NCBI GenBank assembly: GCA_026929865.2
Contig: CM049404.1
Span: 13,476,501 to 13,540,500 of the forward strand
DNA length: 64,000 bases
Direction of reading: 5' to 3'
Source of the DNA: Hyperoplus lanceolatus
Lineage: Eukaryota > Chordata > Actinopteri > Uranoscopiformes > Ammodytidae
In this document: positions 22,298 to 33,215 of the stretch, piece after piece
How the letters are laid out: every line of letters begins with the position of its first letter
Position numbering within the stretch: the first letter of the stretch is position 1
Notes under the pieces: model-generated
What the model was told of the DNA's origin: nothing
The model's input: only the letters and a program-made list of their open reading frames with translations
Databases searched by the model: none
Translations under genes and position numbers: made by a program

Positions 22298-23695
22298 TCA
22301 TATAATTCCAGGATCGCTTTTGTTAAAATCTGGGTTTTGGAGACATTCATTTTTATATCCTGACAGATGGCCATATGATTGTAGTAGCTTCATCAAATTA
22401 GGGATAGATGTGTTAGGTTGTTCAAGGAAAGCAATCAAATCATCAGCAAAAAGTCCCAATTTATGTTCTATACCTTTAATTGTGACCCCTTTAATTTCTT
22501 TATTTTGTCGGATTGCCTGAGCTAAGGGCTCAATAAAAATCGCAAACAGGGTCGGTGACAAACAGCATCCTTGTCTGGTTGATCTCTGTAAATATATTTC
22601 CTTGGTCAAACTTCCATTGATTTTAATTCTAGCAGAGGGTTTATGATAAAGTGTTTCAATCAATTGTATTGATTTAGTATTAAATCCGAATCGTTCCAAC
22701 ACCTGATAAAGGAATTTCCAATTCACACAGTCGAATGTCTTCTTGGCATCAATGCTAACCAGTACAGTACTTTGTTTCTCTCTTCGTGCTTTGCCAATTA
22801 TTTGTAGGGTTCTTGGAATACTATCTTGGGTTTGTCGGCCCGATATGAATCCCGTTTGATCTTCATCAATTAATTCTGTAATGAATGTGTTTATTCTTTT
22901 AGAGATAATTGACGTATATAATTTATAATCTAAATTTAGTATTGAAATCGGTCTATGATTGTCACATCTATCCTTATCCTTTCCTGGTTTTGGAATGACT
23001 GATATAATTGCTTCTGCCCAGGTTGGTGGTGTTTTGTTTTCTTTTAGAGTCCAATTAAAGGAAGTCTGGAGAGCTGGTAGCAGTTCTTCCTTGAAAATCT
23101 TGTACCACTCTGCAGAATAATCATCGCTCCCTGGAGATTTATTGTTTTTCAACGATTGTATAGCATGAATAATCTCTTCCCTTGTAATGTTTGCTGTTAA
23201 TCTTTCGTTTTGGTAAGTGCCGATCGACGGTAGATCCAATTAGTTTAAGAAGGTTCTCATTTCTTCCTCGTTTGCAGCAGTTGGTTGTGTATATAATTTT
23301 TCATAGAACCCCCTAAATACTCTTTCTATATTTTCCGGCTCGTGTATCGTCTCATTGGTGCATGGATCCTTAATTGTATGTATAGTATTAATTGCTTGCT
23401 GTTTTCGTATATGTTTTGCTAGGAGCTTAGTTGCTCTTGGGCCAATTTCATAATAATTTTGTTTCATAAATATATACTTTTTTCCATATTTGTCCATTAA
23501 TATATCGTTTATCTTAGTTTTGGTATCCCTAATTTGTTTACTTATATTTGGGTTGTTTGTCTTTTGGTATTGTTGCTCTTGTTCTCTTAATCTTAAAGAG
23601 TGGTTCTGGTACGCCTCTGCTTTAAGTTTTTTTATTTTAGATGTTTTAGCTATTACTTTCCCTCGAACAACCGCCTTCAGGGCATCCCAAACCAT
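22298..23695 (-). pseudogene. LINE ORF2 reverse transcriptase region
   Basis: Two abutting frames (23695-23240 and 23239-22298) are separated by an in-frame stop. The second holds clear L1-type RT blocks: [73 protein letters not shown] and [10 protein letters not shown]. The catalytic FADD box is intact. The usual DAEKAFD reads DAKKTFD. Confidence 0.85.
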
Positions 23696-23738
23696 GTGCG
23701 GGTCAACTTCTCCATTACTATTGTCTTCCCTATATTGC

Positions 23739-24493
23739 CTAATTTTTTAATTCCTCCACTAAACTCTTATTATTCAGCATTCCCACATTAAGTCTCCAGA
23801 TTGTTTGCCTTTTCCTGGCATTAAGATGTATATTTAGAAATAGGGCATTAGGATCTGATACATCTGACCCTCCAATCCTACACTCGGTCACTCTATAACC
23901 ATCAACTTTATTTATAAAAAAGTAATCCTTTTTAAGAGGGTTAAGGTTTCTCCATACGTCCATCATTCCCATCTCTTCCAAGGATAGCTTTACAAATTGA
24001 CATCTGTTTTTTGCTCCCTTTCAAACTTGTTGTATCCAGACAATGGTTCATGATTATGTTAAAATCCCCCCCACAAATTAAAACTCCTTCTGATTCTGTT
24101 GCTATGACATTAAACAGTGATTTAAAGAATTGCTAATTGCTCTCTGGAGGAGAGAATAAATATACATTTATCAATGTTACCGTTTCATTGTCTAGTTTTC
24201 CCTTCATTATTATATCTTCGCTCCTTATCCTTAATTACCTTCTCAGAAACAAATGTAGTTGAATTTGGAATTAATATCATAACTCCTCTTTTACGTCCTT
24301 GTTTATATGTACTGTAGTATGAATTTCTATAGCCAAATTTCTTACATTTTTCGTGTTCTGTTTGGCACAGATCTCCTGTAAAAATATAACATTTTGTTTT
24401 TCTTTTTAAAATTTTGTCAAGACCAATCCTCTCTTTAGGTGAATTTAGACCATTTACATTTAAAGACATCATCTTTAAGTCATGACTTACCAT
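23739..24493 (-). pseudogene. LINE ORF2 endonuclease region, broken
   Basis: 24493-24185 begins like an APE-type endonuclease (MMSLNVNGLNSPKERIG). The usual LQETH active-site motif reads GDLCQTEH, and the frame then breaks. 23981-23739 carries the end of the domain (DVWRNLNPLKKDYFF, then WRLNVGMLN). Frameshifts or deletion separate the parts, so the endonuclease is dead. Confidence 0.75.
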
Positions 24494-24841
24494 ATTGCTT
24501 CAATAACATGTGTACATATTTTCCCAAGCAGCTAAAACTTACGTGAACATGAACATACACAGAAATAAGAACAGTGTGAACACTATTGAACTTCCAAATG
24601 GGGGTTATTGCTCTCTTCTCCCCCAAGTCCCTGTTGGTGGGTGGATGAGAACCTCTCCTGTGAGGGCCCATCCCTAGACACGGAGCCATATCCGTAAAAC
24701 GGCAATACCCCCAGCCTAGAACTGTCCAACTTTGATGGCTCTCCCTCGCCATGTCGGCGTTATCATACGTTGATGAATTCAATTAAATAAAGCCGGCTTT
24801 GTTACCTTACAGCGCTGTTATCTTTCACTCTGTCTGGGGCA

Positions 24842-25407
24842 TTAATTGTCGGCTCTACGCTGGTAGCCTTGTAACTTTTCCTTCGCTCGCTGTGCCACCG
24901 CATCCATCACCGTTCTCGGGCGTCCTGCTCGTTTCCATCCCCGCTCACCTTGGCTCCACTCCTCCGCAGGCTCCGCGTCATCTCTCAGCACCTCCACAGA
25001 TATTCCCCTGGCTGTCATATCTTCCGCTGCCTCTCGCACACTGTCGTAGGTCCTCACGCCGTTATTCCAATGGATTCTTATTTTTGTGAATGGGGTTTGG
25101 AAACGGATGGCCCTCTCCTTCAGTGTCTTCTTGATACTTAGATATTTTTTTCGTTTTTGCACAATCTCAGTGGGATAGTCGTGGTTTTCAGTTTGTTGTG
25201 GAATTGTTGCTTGAGCTCTCTTATATCCTTACCGATGCTAGCAAGTCCTTCTCTCAGTGTTTCAGCTTGGTCCATTTTTTCCGCTGCGTCACCCTCGTGT
25301 TCCATTTGGTTAGGTTCAACCTCTTCCAAAGTAATGTTTTCCTGAGTTTTGTTCGAGTTTTTGGTATTTCTACGGCCTCGGCGTCCACCCATTACCCGCT
25401 TTAACAC
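24842..25407 (-). pseudogene. LINE ORF1 remnants (nucleic-acid-binding protein)
   Basis: The first part (25407-25141) has a basic start (GGRRGRRNTKN), an acidic stretch and a helical stretch typical of the ORF1p coiled-coil region. In another frame, 25162-24842 encodes a C-terminal domain (FTKIRIHWNNGVRTYDSVRE, AAEDMTARGISV) like the last domain of L1 ORF1p. The central RNA-recognition part is missing, so ORF1 is internally deleted and frameshifted. Confidence 0.7.
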
Positions 25408-26076
25408 ATTTGTATGTCGAGTTATTGCATTTGAGTGGGTTTATTTAACCAACCTGGGCGAGCTCAAAAATAAGCGTCTCACCCGTCCGCCATCTTACCG
25501 GAAGTTCCGCACTGAATCCTTTTAACTATGTAATTTAAGTCCTGGCAAACGTTCTAGAGACTAAAAAGTAGTTTTTTCAACCATGTTTTATAATATTTAT
25601 GAACATTTAATTTCAATCAGATTTTTGTAAAAATCTTATTGAGACACCCAACTTGATATCATCTATTGATTTTTTTTTACTAGACCAGGTTTACAGAGGC
25701 TTAAACAGTGATTTTAAATATAGGTGGGGAAAATAATTTTAGCATAATCTTGACTAAAACAACCAGATTTCTTGCAAGTACATTTGGCAAGTTGCACATA
25801 GCACACTGCTTACTGCAGGGGTACTGAGGCCATAACCCCTATATGCACTGTGCATTCCTTCTTCACATGGGAGGGGGGGGGGATTTTACTTAATTTATTG
25901 AATGGTTGGGATCGGATAAATTAGTAATATTTTACACAACATTCATCGTGTTGTTGAGTGAAATTATTGATTGTTCATGACAGAATCAAAATTTGATGAA
26001 GTTCTACTTACAAATAAATCTGGTTTTAATTTATTATTTTGCATGGATGTCTGCCTATGACGAAACATAATGTTTA

Positions 26077-26352
26077 TACACTCAACAAAAATATAAACGC
26101 AACACTTTTGTTTTTGCTCCCATTTTTCATGAGATGGACTTAAAGATCTAAAATTCATTCCAGATACACAATTGTACCATTTCTCTCAAACATTGTTCAC
26201 AAATCTGTCTAAATGTGTGATAGTGAGCACTTCTGCTTTGCTGAGATAATCCATCCCACCTCATCTGGAATGAATTTTAGATCTTTAAGTCCATCTCATG
26301 AAAAATGGGAGCAAAAACAAAAGTGTTGCGTTTAAATTTTTGTTGAGTGTAT
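26077..26352. mobile_element. Tc1-derived MITE, 0.27 kb
   Basis: Both ends of the Tc1-like family (ACTCAACAAAAATATAAACG and its complement) are present with TA at each border, but nearly everything between the ~185-bp left arm and the right arm is gone. It lies inside the hAT-like element. Confidence 0.85.
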
Positions 26353-26691
26353 GATTAGCTTTATGTTTGGATATGAAACAGATCATTTAAATTTCCGCCA
26401 TTAACTCCTATAATTCCCAATTTTGAATATTCCCCAAATTCCAGAGAGAAAGTTCCCATGTAAATTGTCCACCACTTTGTAACCCTACATAACAAACACA
26501 TTGTACCCAAACACTTGAAAACAGACAGCAAACCAAACAGAGAAAGCTAAAACAACTATTTCCCCCCATACTTACCAAAAAGACTTTATGAGTGATTACC
26601 TCGCCTTACACTCATAAACTAACAAATTGTTGGACAATATTAAAAGATCCCCAAAAATGATATATTTTCTTAACATTGACCCATACAACAC

Positions 26692-26820
26692 CTGCATGTC
26701 TTTTAGCGCTGCTTGCTTTCCTTGGTCGTCTCTTTTTCTCTGAATGCTCGTCTTGGCCAGTAGCATCTTCACTCCCATGACTGTCACTTGCATCGTTGTC
26801 ACTTACTAGCTCATTTGGAT
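26692..26820 (-). CDS. igfn1: igfn1 duplicated linker exon, copy B
   Basis: 129 nt, phase 1-1: DPNELVSDNDASDSHGSEDA, TGQDEHSEKKRRPRKASSAK, RHAG. Its 5' border lies 869 bases from that of copy C, which is the unit length of the duplication between them. The frame is open and both splice sites are kept, so it is probably used. Confidence 0.75.
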
Positions 26821-26868
26821 CTAAGTTAGATACACAGAATTCAGGCGTTGTAGACTCAGCTTTACAAA

Positions 26869-27196
26869 AGGTAAATGGACTTTATAATGCAATTATACAG
26901 TATATAGCACGATTCTAGTCAGACTCGAACCACTTAAAGTGCTTTAAACTTCTGACACATCCACCCCTTTCACACACATTCACACACTGATGGCAGAGTC
27001 TGCTACTAGCCATAAGATATTTTAAGGCTGATCAAACCACATTGTTTACCTCTCACTAAGCCATTCATACACACTCATACACTTGAGGTTCAGTGTCTTG
27101 ACCAGGGACACTTCAAGATGTGGCAGGAGGCGGGAATTGAATCACCAACCCTTCGATTTCTAGCCGAGCACCCTACCCGTTTAGCCACAGCCGCCC
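26869..27196 (-). repeat. tRNA-derived SINE (fish type)
   Basis: Read on the minus strand it starts GGGCGGCTGTGGCTAAACGG, an A-box-like tRNA head. It continues with a B-box-like GGTTGGTGATTCAATTCC, a central region with the CACTGATGGCAGAG element in reverse, and ends near GTCCATTTACC. This is the pattern of an abundant fish SINE. It lies between igfn1 exon copies C and B, and only its tail is repeated at 27732-27925. Confidence 0.7.
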
Positions 27197-27560
27197 ACAA
27201 TATAGGTTACATTAGAGTTATTGAAATAACATGTATGGCTTAGTTGTGCTTATTAAAGAGAAATTAGCAATGCTCCAGATGCTGACTCAGCCCTTAACAC
27301 ATTGAATGATTTAAGTTTCAGCTAATGTTCTTGTTTGGGTCTCATGTACATAACATAGCCTTTATATGAAAAGAAAATTACCTATACAGATTCAAACACT
27401 TCAAAACAGACAGCAAACCAAACAGATAAGGTTAAAACAACTATATCCACCCATACACAACAACAATATACAAGTTGTGGTAGTTAATGAGTTGTTGGAC
27501 AACATGAAAAGATCCCCCCCATTAAAAAGAATATTTTCTTGCCATCGACCCATACAACAC

Positions 27561-27689
27561 CTGAATGTCTTTTAGCACTGCCTGCTTTCCGTGGTCGTCT
27601 CTTTTTCTCTGAATGCTCGTCTTGGCCAGTAGCATCTTCACTCCCATCACTGTCACTTGCGTCATTGTCACTTGCTAGCTCGTTTGGTT
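27561..27689 (-). CDS. igfn1: igfn1 duplicated linker exon, copy C
   Basis: 129 nt, 43 codons, phase 1 at both ends: EPNELASDNDASDSDGSEDA, TGQDEHSEKKRRPRKAGSAK, RHSG. Acceptor CCAACTTAG and donor GTGTTG are shared by all copies. Acidic Ser/Asp-rich half (possible CK2-type sites) followed by a basic half. Nearly identical to copy B, with flanking intron sequence also duplicated. Confidence 0.75.
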
Positions 27690-27731
27690 CTAAGTTGGAT
27701 ACACAGAATTCAGGCGTTGTACACTCAGCTT

Positions 27732-27925
27732 TACAATAGGTAAATGGACTTGTAATTATACAGTATATAGCGCAATTCTAGTCAGACTTGACCACTCAAA
27801 GCACTTTACACTTGTGACACATTCACCCCTTTCACACACTGACGGCAGAGGCTGCTACTGACGATAATATATTCCAAGGCTGATCAAACTACATTGTTTG
27901 CCTCTCACTAAGCCATTCATACACA
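27732..27925 (-). repeat. Second copy of the SINE tail, part of the duplication unit
   Basis: Matches the 3' two-thirds of the SINE at 26869-27196 and has the same position relative to its igfn1 exon copy. It lacks the tRNA-like head. This implies that the SINE was present when the exon unit was copied. Confidence 0.65.
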
Positions 27926-28050
27926 CGCACACACAGATAAAGTTAAAACAACTATATCCGCCCATACACAACAACAATATACAAGTTGTGGAAGTTAATG
28001 AGTTGTTGGACAATATGAAAAGATCCCCCCATGAATTTTTTTTTTCTTAC

Positions 28051-28099
28051 TCGTCTTGGCCAGTAGCATCTTCACTATCACTTGCTAGTTCATTTGGAT
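28051..28099 (-). pseudogene. igfn1: Truncated copy of the duplicated igfn1 linker exon (copy D)
   Basis: Behind a CTAACTTAG acceptor the frame reads DPNELASDSEDATGQDE and then stops (GAG TAA), followed by a run of A on the minus strand. Compared with the full 43-codon copies it lacks part of the Asp/Ser stretch and the whole basic half. A GT overlaps the stop, so splicing is conceivable but would break the phase. I count it as a dead exon. Confidence 0.7.
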
Positions 28100-28187
28100 C
28101 TAAGTTAGAGAAACAGACTTCATGTGGTACAAACTTTACAAAGTGGGTTTCCAATAAGTTACATAATATAAAACTACATTACGCTAA

Positions 28188-28715
28188 TTAAAGAGATCCT
28201 ATTATACTACTTTTCTGGTCATAATTTCTTGTTAAAAACTGCTATAGAGCAACCTGATACAAATCACATCACAAAAAACTATGTAGATTTTCGGGACACT
28301 CTTCCTCTTACCCTAGCGAGCACAGCAGTCTCTCTCTACACACTGCTTTGAGCTTCTCCGCCCCTCCCCCCTGCTGCAAACCCCACTCCGTTGTGATTGG
28401 TTAACTTCCTTCCAGCAGCGGGAGATTTTCAGGAAGGTGGGGGCATGCAGCCGGAGCTTGCCTGATCAGCATTACCATACATGGAAATATCCGAGAGCGT
28501 GACAGAAACTACCCGGAAATTTGAACAAGTTATTTCTCGACCGGCTGTCATAGTGTTTAGTGCTCTGCACAGCCACCCCAGACGGTCAGCAGGGAATACG
28601 TCGAAATGCATGTACGTAATTATTTGATAAGCTAGTATGGTTAAACATGACTATAAATCATTATAACAACGTTTATAGGTCATAAAAGTCGAAAAGTATC
28701 ATAGGTCCTCTTTAA
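28188..28715. mobile_element. 528-bp MITE with TTAA target
   Basis: Begins TTAAAGAGATCCTATTATAC and ends GAAAAGTATCATAGGTCCTC plus TTTAA, imperfect inverted copies flanked by TTAA. Contains no coding sequence. An inverted fragment of the same family lies at 42936-43039. TTAA targets point to piggyBac- or Kolobok-type mobilisation; which one cannot be told from this copy. Confidence 0.7.
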
Positions 28716-28827
28716 AGATAAAGTAGAAATGTTCAAGATGCTCACTAAGGCCTTTACACTTTGAATAATTTAAGAAGTTTCAGCCTATTTCTTTTGTTTG
28801 GGTCTCACTGTCTGCAACAAAGCTTTT

Positions 28828-31120
28828 AAGGCGAGACACCCCAGGTGAATAGGGAATTTTTTTTAACTTATAGATATCATCATGAAACTTTGCCAGTTGA
28901 TGACTGACACTAACACAATTATCTTTTGTATTACATGTTTTTCTTTAATATTTTATAAAATATGCAATTATGGCAATATTTAACCAATTATGCGTAAATT
29001 TGGGTCATTTTTCGAGAAAAAAATCTAGATGTTGGATAAAGCCAGAGTTAAAATCTCTATTTTATTTTAACCACATATTAGTTTCTAAAGTTTTTACACA
29101 ACAGATTTTGGATACAGCCTTTTTTCATTTAATAAATCAAAAAATACTATGTACATGTCTTAGAAATGCATTTTAGGCATGTTTTTAGGAGGAAAATGTA
29201 TCATAAATTAGACAATTAACAATATATTAGCAAATCCTTGTGTAAAAACCTTTAAAATAGTGCTATGAATGATTATGGAAAGTTTGGTTGATGTCAGTGG
29301 TCTAGAAGTTGAGATATCTTTCTCAGAGTATTGGAAAAAGCTCATTTTGAGAAAACGGCCGTTAAAGATAAAAACGTGAATTCTGCTAATAATCACTGAT
29401 TATAGCTAGAGTAAATTATTGAATTAGGCCCTACACCCCTCAATGCCATATAGGCCTACCACTGCTTAACATATATGAACCATAACATAGTAGTAACATT
29501 TACATCCACATGCTAATTTAAACGTGATTAATTTATTATTAGCCACTGTCTGTCAACCTGCTCCGGAGTCGGCACAGACGCTCTCTCTCCCCACCATCTC
29601 CCCTCTGATCCTCTGACAGTCTGTGTCTCTCCGACGTGATTGGCGTGATTTAAGTCTTTAAGCAATAGCACCTCAAATGGCGATCATGTATGTCCGTAGC
29701 CAATGATCAGCACTCTGTTGTTGTGTTGATTTGGCACGAGGCCGCAGGCCGAGTTCTGGAGAGAAACACAGCAGTGCTGATATAGAGCGACAACAATCGA
29801 CCTCTCGAGTGTGCTATTGCCTTTTATACAGCAGTTTTACAACTGAAATTCACAAGTTAACTTTAAAATGTGATCTTTAATCATTTAAGAATGTATTTGC
29901 TTCCGCCAACACAAATAGTTCGACAACAGCAGTCAGAGCAGGAGCGGTTGTTATGCAACAACTTTACGCGAGTGAGCTCGTCTTGCTTTGTTTACTCTGG
30001 TAACATTAACCACGGGCGGCCCGATGTCCCGTAAAAATCACCAAAGAAACGGAACGGCGGATCTTAATCTAGTTGGTCATAAGGTCCGCTGCCCAATCCA
30101 AACCCCCCACGCTTCATTTCCCAGAGTTTATGAGTGTATTTCGGCCGGGGGAAGTAACGTTATACAATGAGGTGGGAAAGCTAGGCTAGGCTAAAGCTAT
30201 GCGAGCTCGTATTATTCAGCAGCCTGAGTTTATCTCCACACACAATTGCTGTCTTCAGTAACGTGAGTGTGAGCGACTACCGCACACTGTCTCTGTCTGT
30301 GTCTGTGTGTGGCAGCGATGCCCTCTCACAGGGGAGAGACTCGCCACAGTCAACCGGAGTCACACACACACAGATAACACACAAGTGAAGCTCCGGCTCA
30401 TCAGTGAGCCGCGGAGTGATTTTGACAGTTGGTCTACAGTTTGGTGAACAGTCTGAGTGATGTTGTTCGCTAATATCAGCACTCCTTCAGAACGCTCAGA
30501 AGGTCTCTCGTCCAATCAGATCACTCGCTCAGAACCAACTGCTGTATAAATGTCTTTAACGCTTCTCCCCTTCAAATGGCGATCATGTAATGTCCGTAGC
30601 CAATTGATTAAGTCTTTTTTTGTGTTGATTTGGCATATTTTCGACGTTTTTCCCATTTTATTTTGTGATTTTCGAGCTACCCGCGGCTAGCATCATGTGA
30701 TGCCTTTTAGCGAATCACATCATCAGAAATGTGCATTAGCCAATGAGGTCGCGTTCCTAGCATTGAATCCCTCCTCACACTTTCACGATTGGTTACTGAT
30801 ACAAAGGAAAGGACCTTATTTGGATCCGATAACGTTGTTCTTGAGATTCAGAGCTTTCCAACAGTACCATGGTTATTATGATTCATACAGCGGTCGCGGT
30901 GCTATATGTTACGTTAGAATGCTCACTTTTGACGAATTTAGGAGCAAAATACAGACGCATGCAGTCAAGGTTTAGTAAAACAAACACCTAAAACGTATAT
31001 TTTGGACCTTTTAGCCATACTAGTATGAAAGAAGACATGTTATGGAAGCTAAATAGACACAAATCTCAAAATTGACCAGTGCTCAAAAAAAAAAGGTTTT
31101 TGCCTGCCATGTCTCGCCTT
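28828..31120. mobile_element. 2.3-kb nonautonomous TIR element (AAGGCGAGACA ends)
   Basis: Left end AAGGCGAGACACCCCAGG at 28828 and right end CCTGCCATGTCTCGCCTT ending at 31120 are inverted copies of the same terminus. Flanks read TTAA/TTGA, hinting at a TTAA target. The interior (about 29560-30960) has many CpGs and contains a duplicated segment: TCAAATGGCGATCATGTA occurs near 29672 and again near 30572. No transposase frame is visible. It lies in the igfn1 intron between 31383 and the duplicated exons. Confidence 0.65.
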
Positions 31121-31382
31121 GAAGAAAAAATACTTATACACTCCATAAATTTGAGCATGGAGGTATTACAAACAATGCAAACTATGTAATCATGCTAATT
31201 CTTGATTTTATTTTAAACAAAAATAAATCCTCTTTTGATATTATTCATTGCACAGAAATGGAGAATAATGACTGAAGTTCTTCTGTCAGTACTTTACCAC
31301 ACATCACATTAGATATAAATGTGACTAATCTTGAGAGGTACATTTCCTCCATGTAGTCAATATGTTCTCTGTTGTTTCTTAC

Positions 31383-31487
31383 CTGATGTATGTTGTTTCC
31401 AGTGGACCTTCTTTTTGTGCTTTGTGCGTCTGGCAGAGCCAGTAGAGTCTTCATTTCCTTCTGAATCTACATCTTTGTAACTGGATT
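31383..31487 (-). CDS. igfn1: igfn1 exon: acidic/basic linker module
   Basis: A 35-codon phase 1-1 exon: ESSYKDVDSEGNEDSTGSAR, then RTKHKKKVHWKQHTSG. An acidic Ser-rich half followed by a basic half is the same plan as the duplicated exons at 27.6, 26.8 and 19.6 kb, so it is probably an older relative. Acceptor AG 31489-31488; donor GTAAG at 31382. Confidence 0.75.
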
Positions 31488-31979
31488 CTGCACAGATACA
31501 ACACACATTCAAACATAAATTAAGAATGAATGCTTAATGACAAAAATGAAAAAAGGACTGTCAATTAAAAGGAAATGGAACATTCACATTACTTTGGATA
31601 TTTAAAGCAGTATATTTGCTTAAGGTTAGCCGTACAATTTCTTCATGTTCTGTCACTTGGCCATGTGTACATATCTTGAATTATTGGCACATCCATAGAT
31701 TCTTAATTTTCTTCAGGATGCCTGCCTTCATTTGTATTTTAGTTCTCTGTTGTGTCAATTATAGTAAAATAGTTCAGATTTAATCTCTTTGAGATTAAAG
31801 CTCAATTTGAGGTCTAGTCGATTATAACAAATGGATGTACCAATTTCTAATCTTCAGTGCACTGGTGGATTAGTAGCAGGTCAGCATGATTTCATCATGA
31901 AAACAAATTCTAACCACCACAGACTACTCACCACAGTGCTGACAGTGAACATGCTGTGTTAGGCATTGATCAACTTTAC

Positions 31980-32324
31980 CTGATACCTTGTGCTTCTTTG
32001 TTTTTTTTATCTTAGCTTCCCCTTTGGTCCCTGTTGGCTCAGACAAGATACTTCCGTCATTAGGTTTGTTCCCTTCTGCTCCGCTGTTTATACCCAGTCC
32101 AGGGACTGCACTTATATTACCCTCACTTCTACCAATGGCTAATGTCTTTTTTTCATTCAGGCCTTCTTCTTGTCTTGCTTTTACAGCTGCTAAAATCTTC
32201 TTCATCTCCTCTTGGCATTTAAGTTGTTGCTCATTGGCCACTTTCTCAAGGTCAATCTCTGGTCCACCAGTCAAGTGAGTTTGGCGAGCTGTCCTTTTAC
32301 CGGCAGATGCGGGGTCACTTTCGA
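31980..32324 (-). CDS. igfn1: igfn1 exon: charged linker with predicted helix
   Basis: A 345-nt phase 1-1 exon encoding a hydrophilic linker. It contains a helical stretch (EIDLEKVANEQQLKCQEEMK, KILAAVKARQEEGLNEKK), a Gly/Ser/Pro/Asn-rich middle, and a lysine-rich end (KGEAKIKKTKKHKVSG). There is no Ig or FN3 fold. It sits between Ig3 and the repeated linker exons, in the region that is expanded and poorly conserved in IGFN1. Acceptor AG 32326-32325; donor GT 31979-31978. Confidence 0.75.
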
Positions 32325-32427
32325 CTTAGAAGACATGAAATACATCATACATTACACGTGCATTTGTTGTGAAAGTCAGCTACCGTAATTAAGGCAGTAA
32401 ATTATTTCTTTCTCAGCCGAGCTAAGG

Positions 32428-32545
32428 TTGTAAGGGCAGGGTGTCATATTGTATCATATTGTATGAAATGTAAAGCCCACTGAGACAAATGTATTTGTGA
32501 TTTTGGGCTATACAAATAAAACTGATTTGATTTTGATTTGATATA
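32428..32545 (+). repeat. 3' tail of a fish LINE/SINE family
   Basis: The stretch with AAAGCCCACTGAGACAAATG, GGGCTATACAAATAAAACTG and a run of TTGAT repeats is a tail that I recognise from abundant fish retroposons. Only the 3' end is present, immediately downstream of an igfn1 exon. Family assignment is from memory. Confidence 0.5.
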
Positions 32546-32595
32546 AATAGAAACTGACAAAATTATTATTGGTGCATTATACTGAAAATAGTTAC

Positions 32596-32868
32596 CGTCC
32601 ACAACCAGCCAGGCACTGCATGTTGTATTGCCAGCAACAGCTGAATAGATGCCTTTGTCCAGCTGTTTGCACCCCTTGATTAGTAGCTTGTGGATCAGTT
32701 TGTGGTCTGACACATTTATGCTGTATTTCTCTCCATCCTCCAGGATGCCGCCATTGCCCATCCATTTGATCCTGGGTAGTGGGTGTGTCAAGACGCATGC
32801 AAAGAGGGCATCTTCCCTTTCTTCAGCTATCACCTCCTGAATTTTAATAACAAAGTCCACATTGGAAA
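32596..32868 (-). CDS. igfn1: igfn1 exon: complete Ig domain (Ig3)
   Basis: Encodes VDFVIKIQEVIAEEREDALF, then ACVLTHPLPRIKWMGNG, and a second half ending CSAWLVVDG. The B-strand Cys (FACVL) and C-strand Trp (IKWMG) are present; the F strand reads KGIYSAVAG, lacking the second Cys. SAWLVV is shared with vertebrate IGFN1. Acceptor AG at 32870-32869, donor GT at 32595-32594; 273 nt, phase 1 at both ends. Confidence 0.85.
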
Positions 32869-33215
32869 CTGTAAAAACAAAACAAAAAGTGAAATAGCCA
32901 TGTATTTAGTTTGTTACACAAATCTTATACAATTATTTGGACAGACGTAAAAACCTCCTAGTGTGTGAGGGATGTCACCTTGGAACCAGATACATTTACA
33001 CATATTCATGAAAATTGAAAACCAATCATGGTCACGTTTCCATTAAGTTAGTTAGCGGAAGCCCTTCCACTGTTTGTGACACAGCAATACATGTTTCACA
33101 AAGGTAAATGAAGACAACTGTCTTTCAAAAGGTAATTTTGCCATTATGTGATGGAGATTTGATACACAGCAATATATTATTTTTATTTCTAAAATCTTTC
33201 CTTTCTTGAACCTAC

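Larger units (their letters stand above)
20084..25508 (-). mobile_element. L1/Tx1-type LINE, near full length, decayed
   Basis: The element reads on the minus strand. Its 5' end is at about 25508, in a GC-rich CCGGTAAGATGGCGGACGG segment. It carries ORF1 and ORF2 remnants and a poly(A) tail, seen as the T run at 20079-20088. It is bracketed by a 15-bp target-site duplication GCACTGAATCCTTTT (20069-20083 and 25509-25523). The uninterrupted relative at 52.2 kb has one diverged copy of that site. The 3' portion includes a piece of a second, unrelated LINE (see 20105-20770). Confidence 0.88.
19967..26487. mobile_element. hAT-like element (TAGGGTT ends) carrying nested LINE and Tc1 MITE
   Basis: Left end TAGGGTTTCCATGGGAATTA at 19967; right end TTTGTAACCCTA at 26487. 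The same family, uninterrupted, lies inverted at 51526-52371 with a perfect 8-bp target duplication. Here the flanking octamers CTTTACAA and CATAACAA match at six of eight bases. Removing the LINE (20084-25508) and the Tc1 MITE (26077-26352) leaves a ~0.8-kb nonautonomous element. It sits between igfn1 exon copies A and B. Confidence 0.75.

Noticed and set aside
31924-31979. Extension of the linker exon to VDQCLTQHVHCQHCGE and stop
   Set aside because: The strong GTAAAG donor at 31979 and the phase-compatible next exon at 31487 make this intron read-through.
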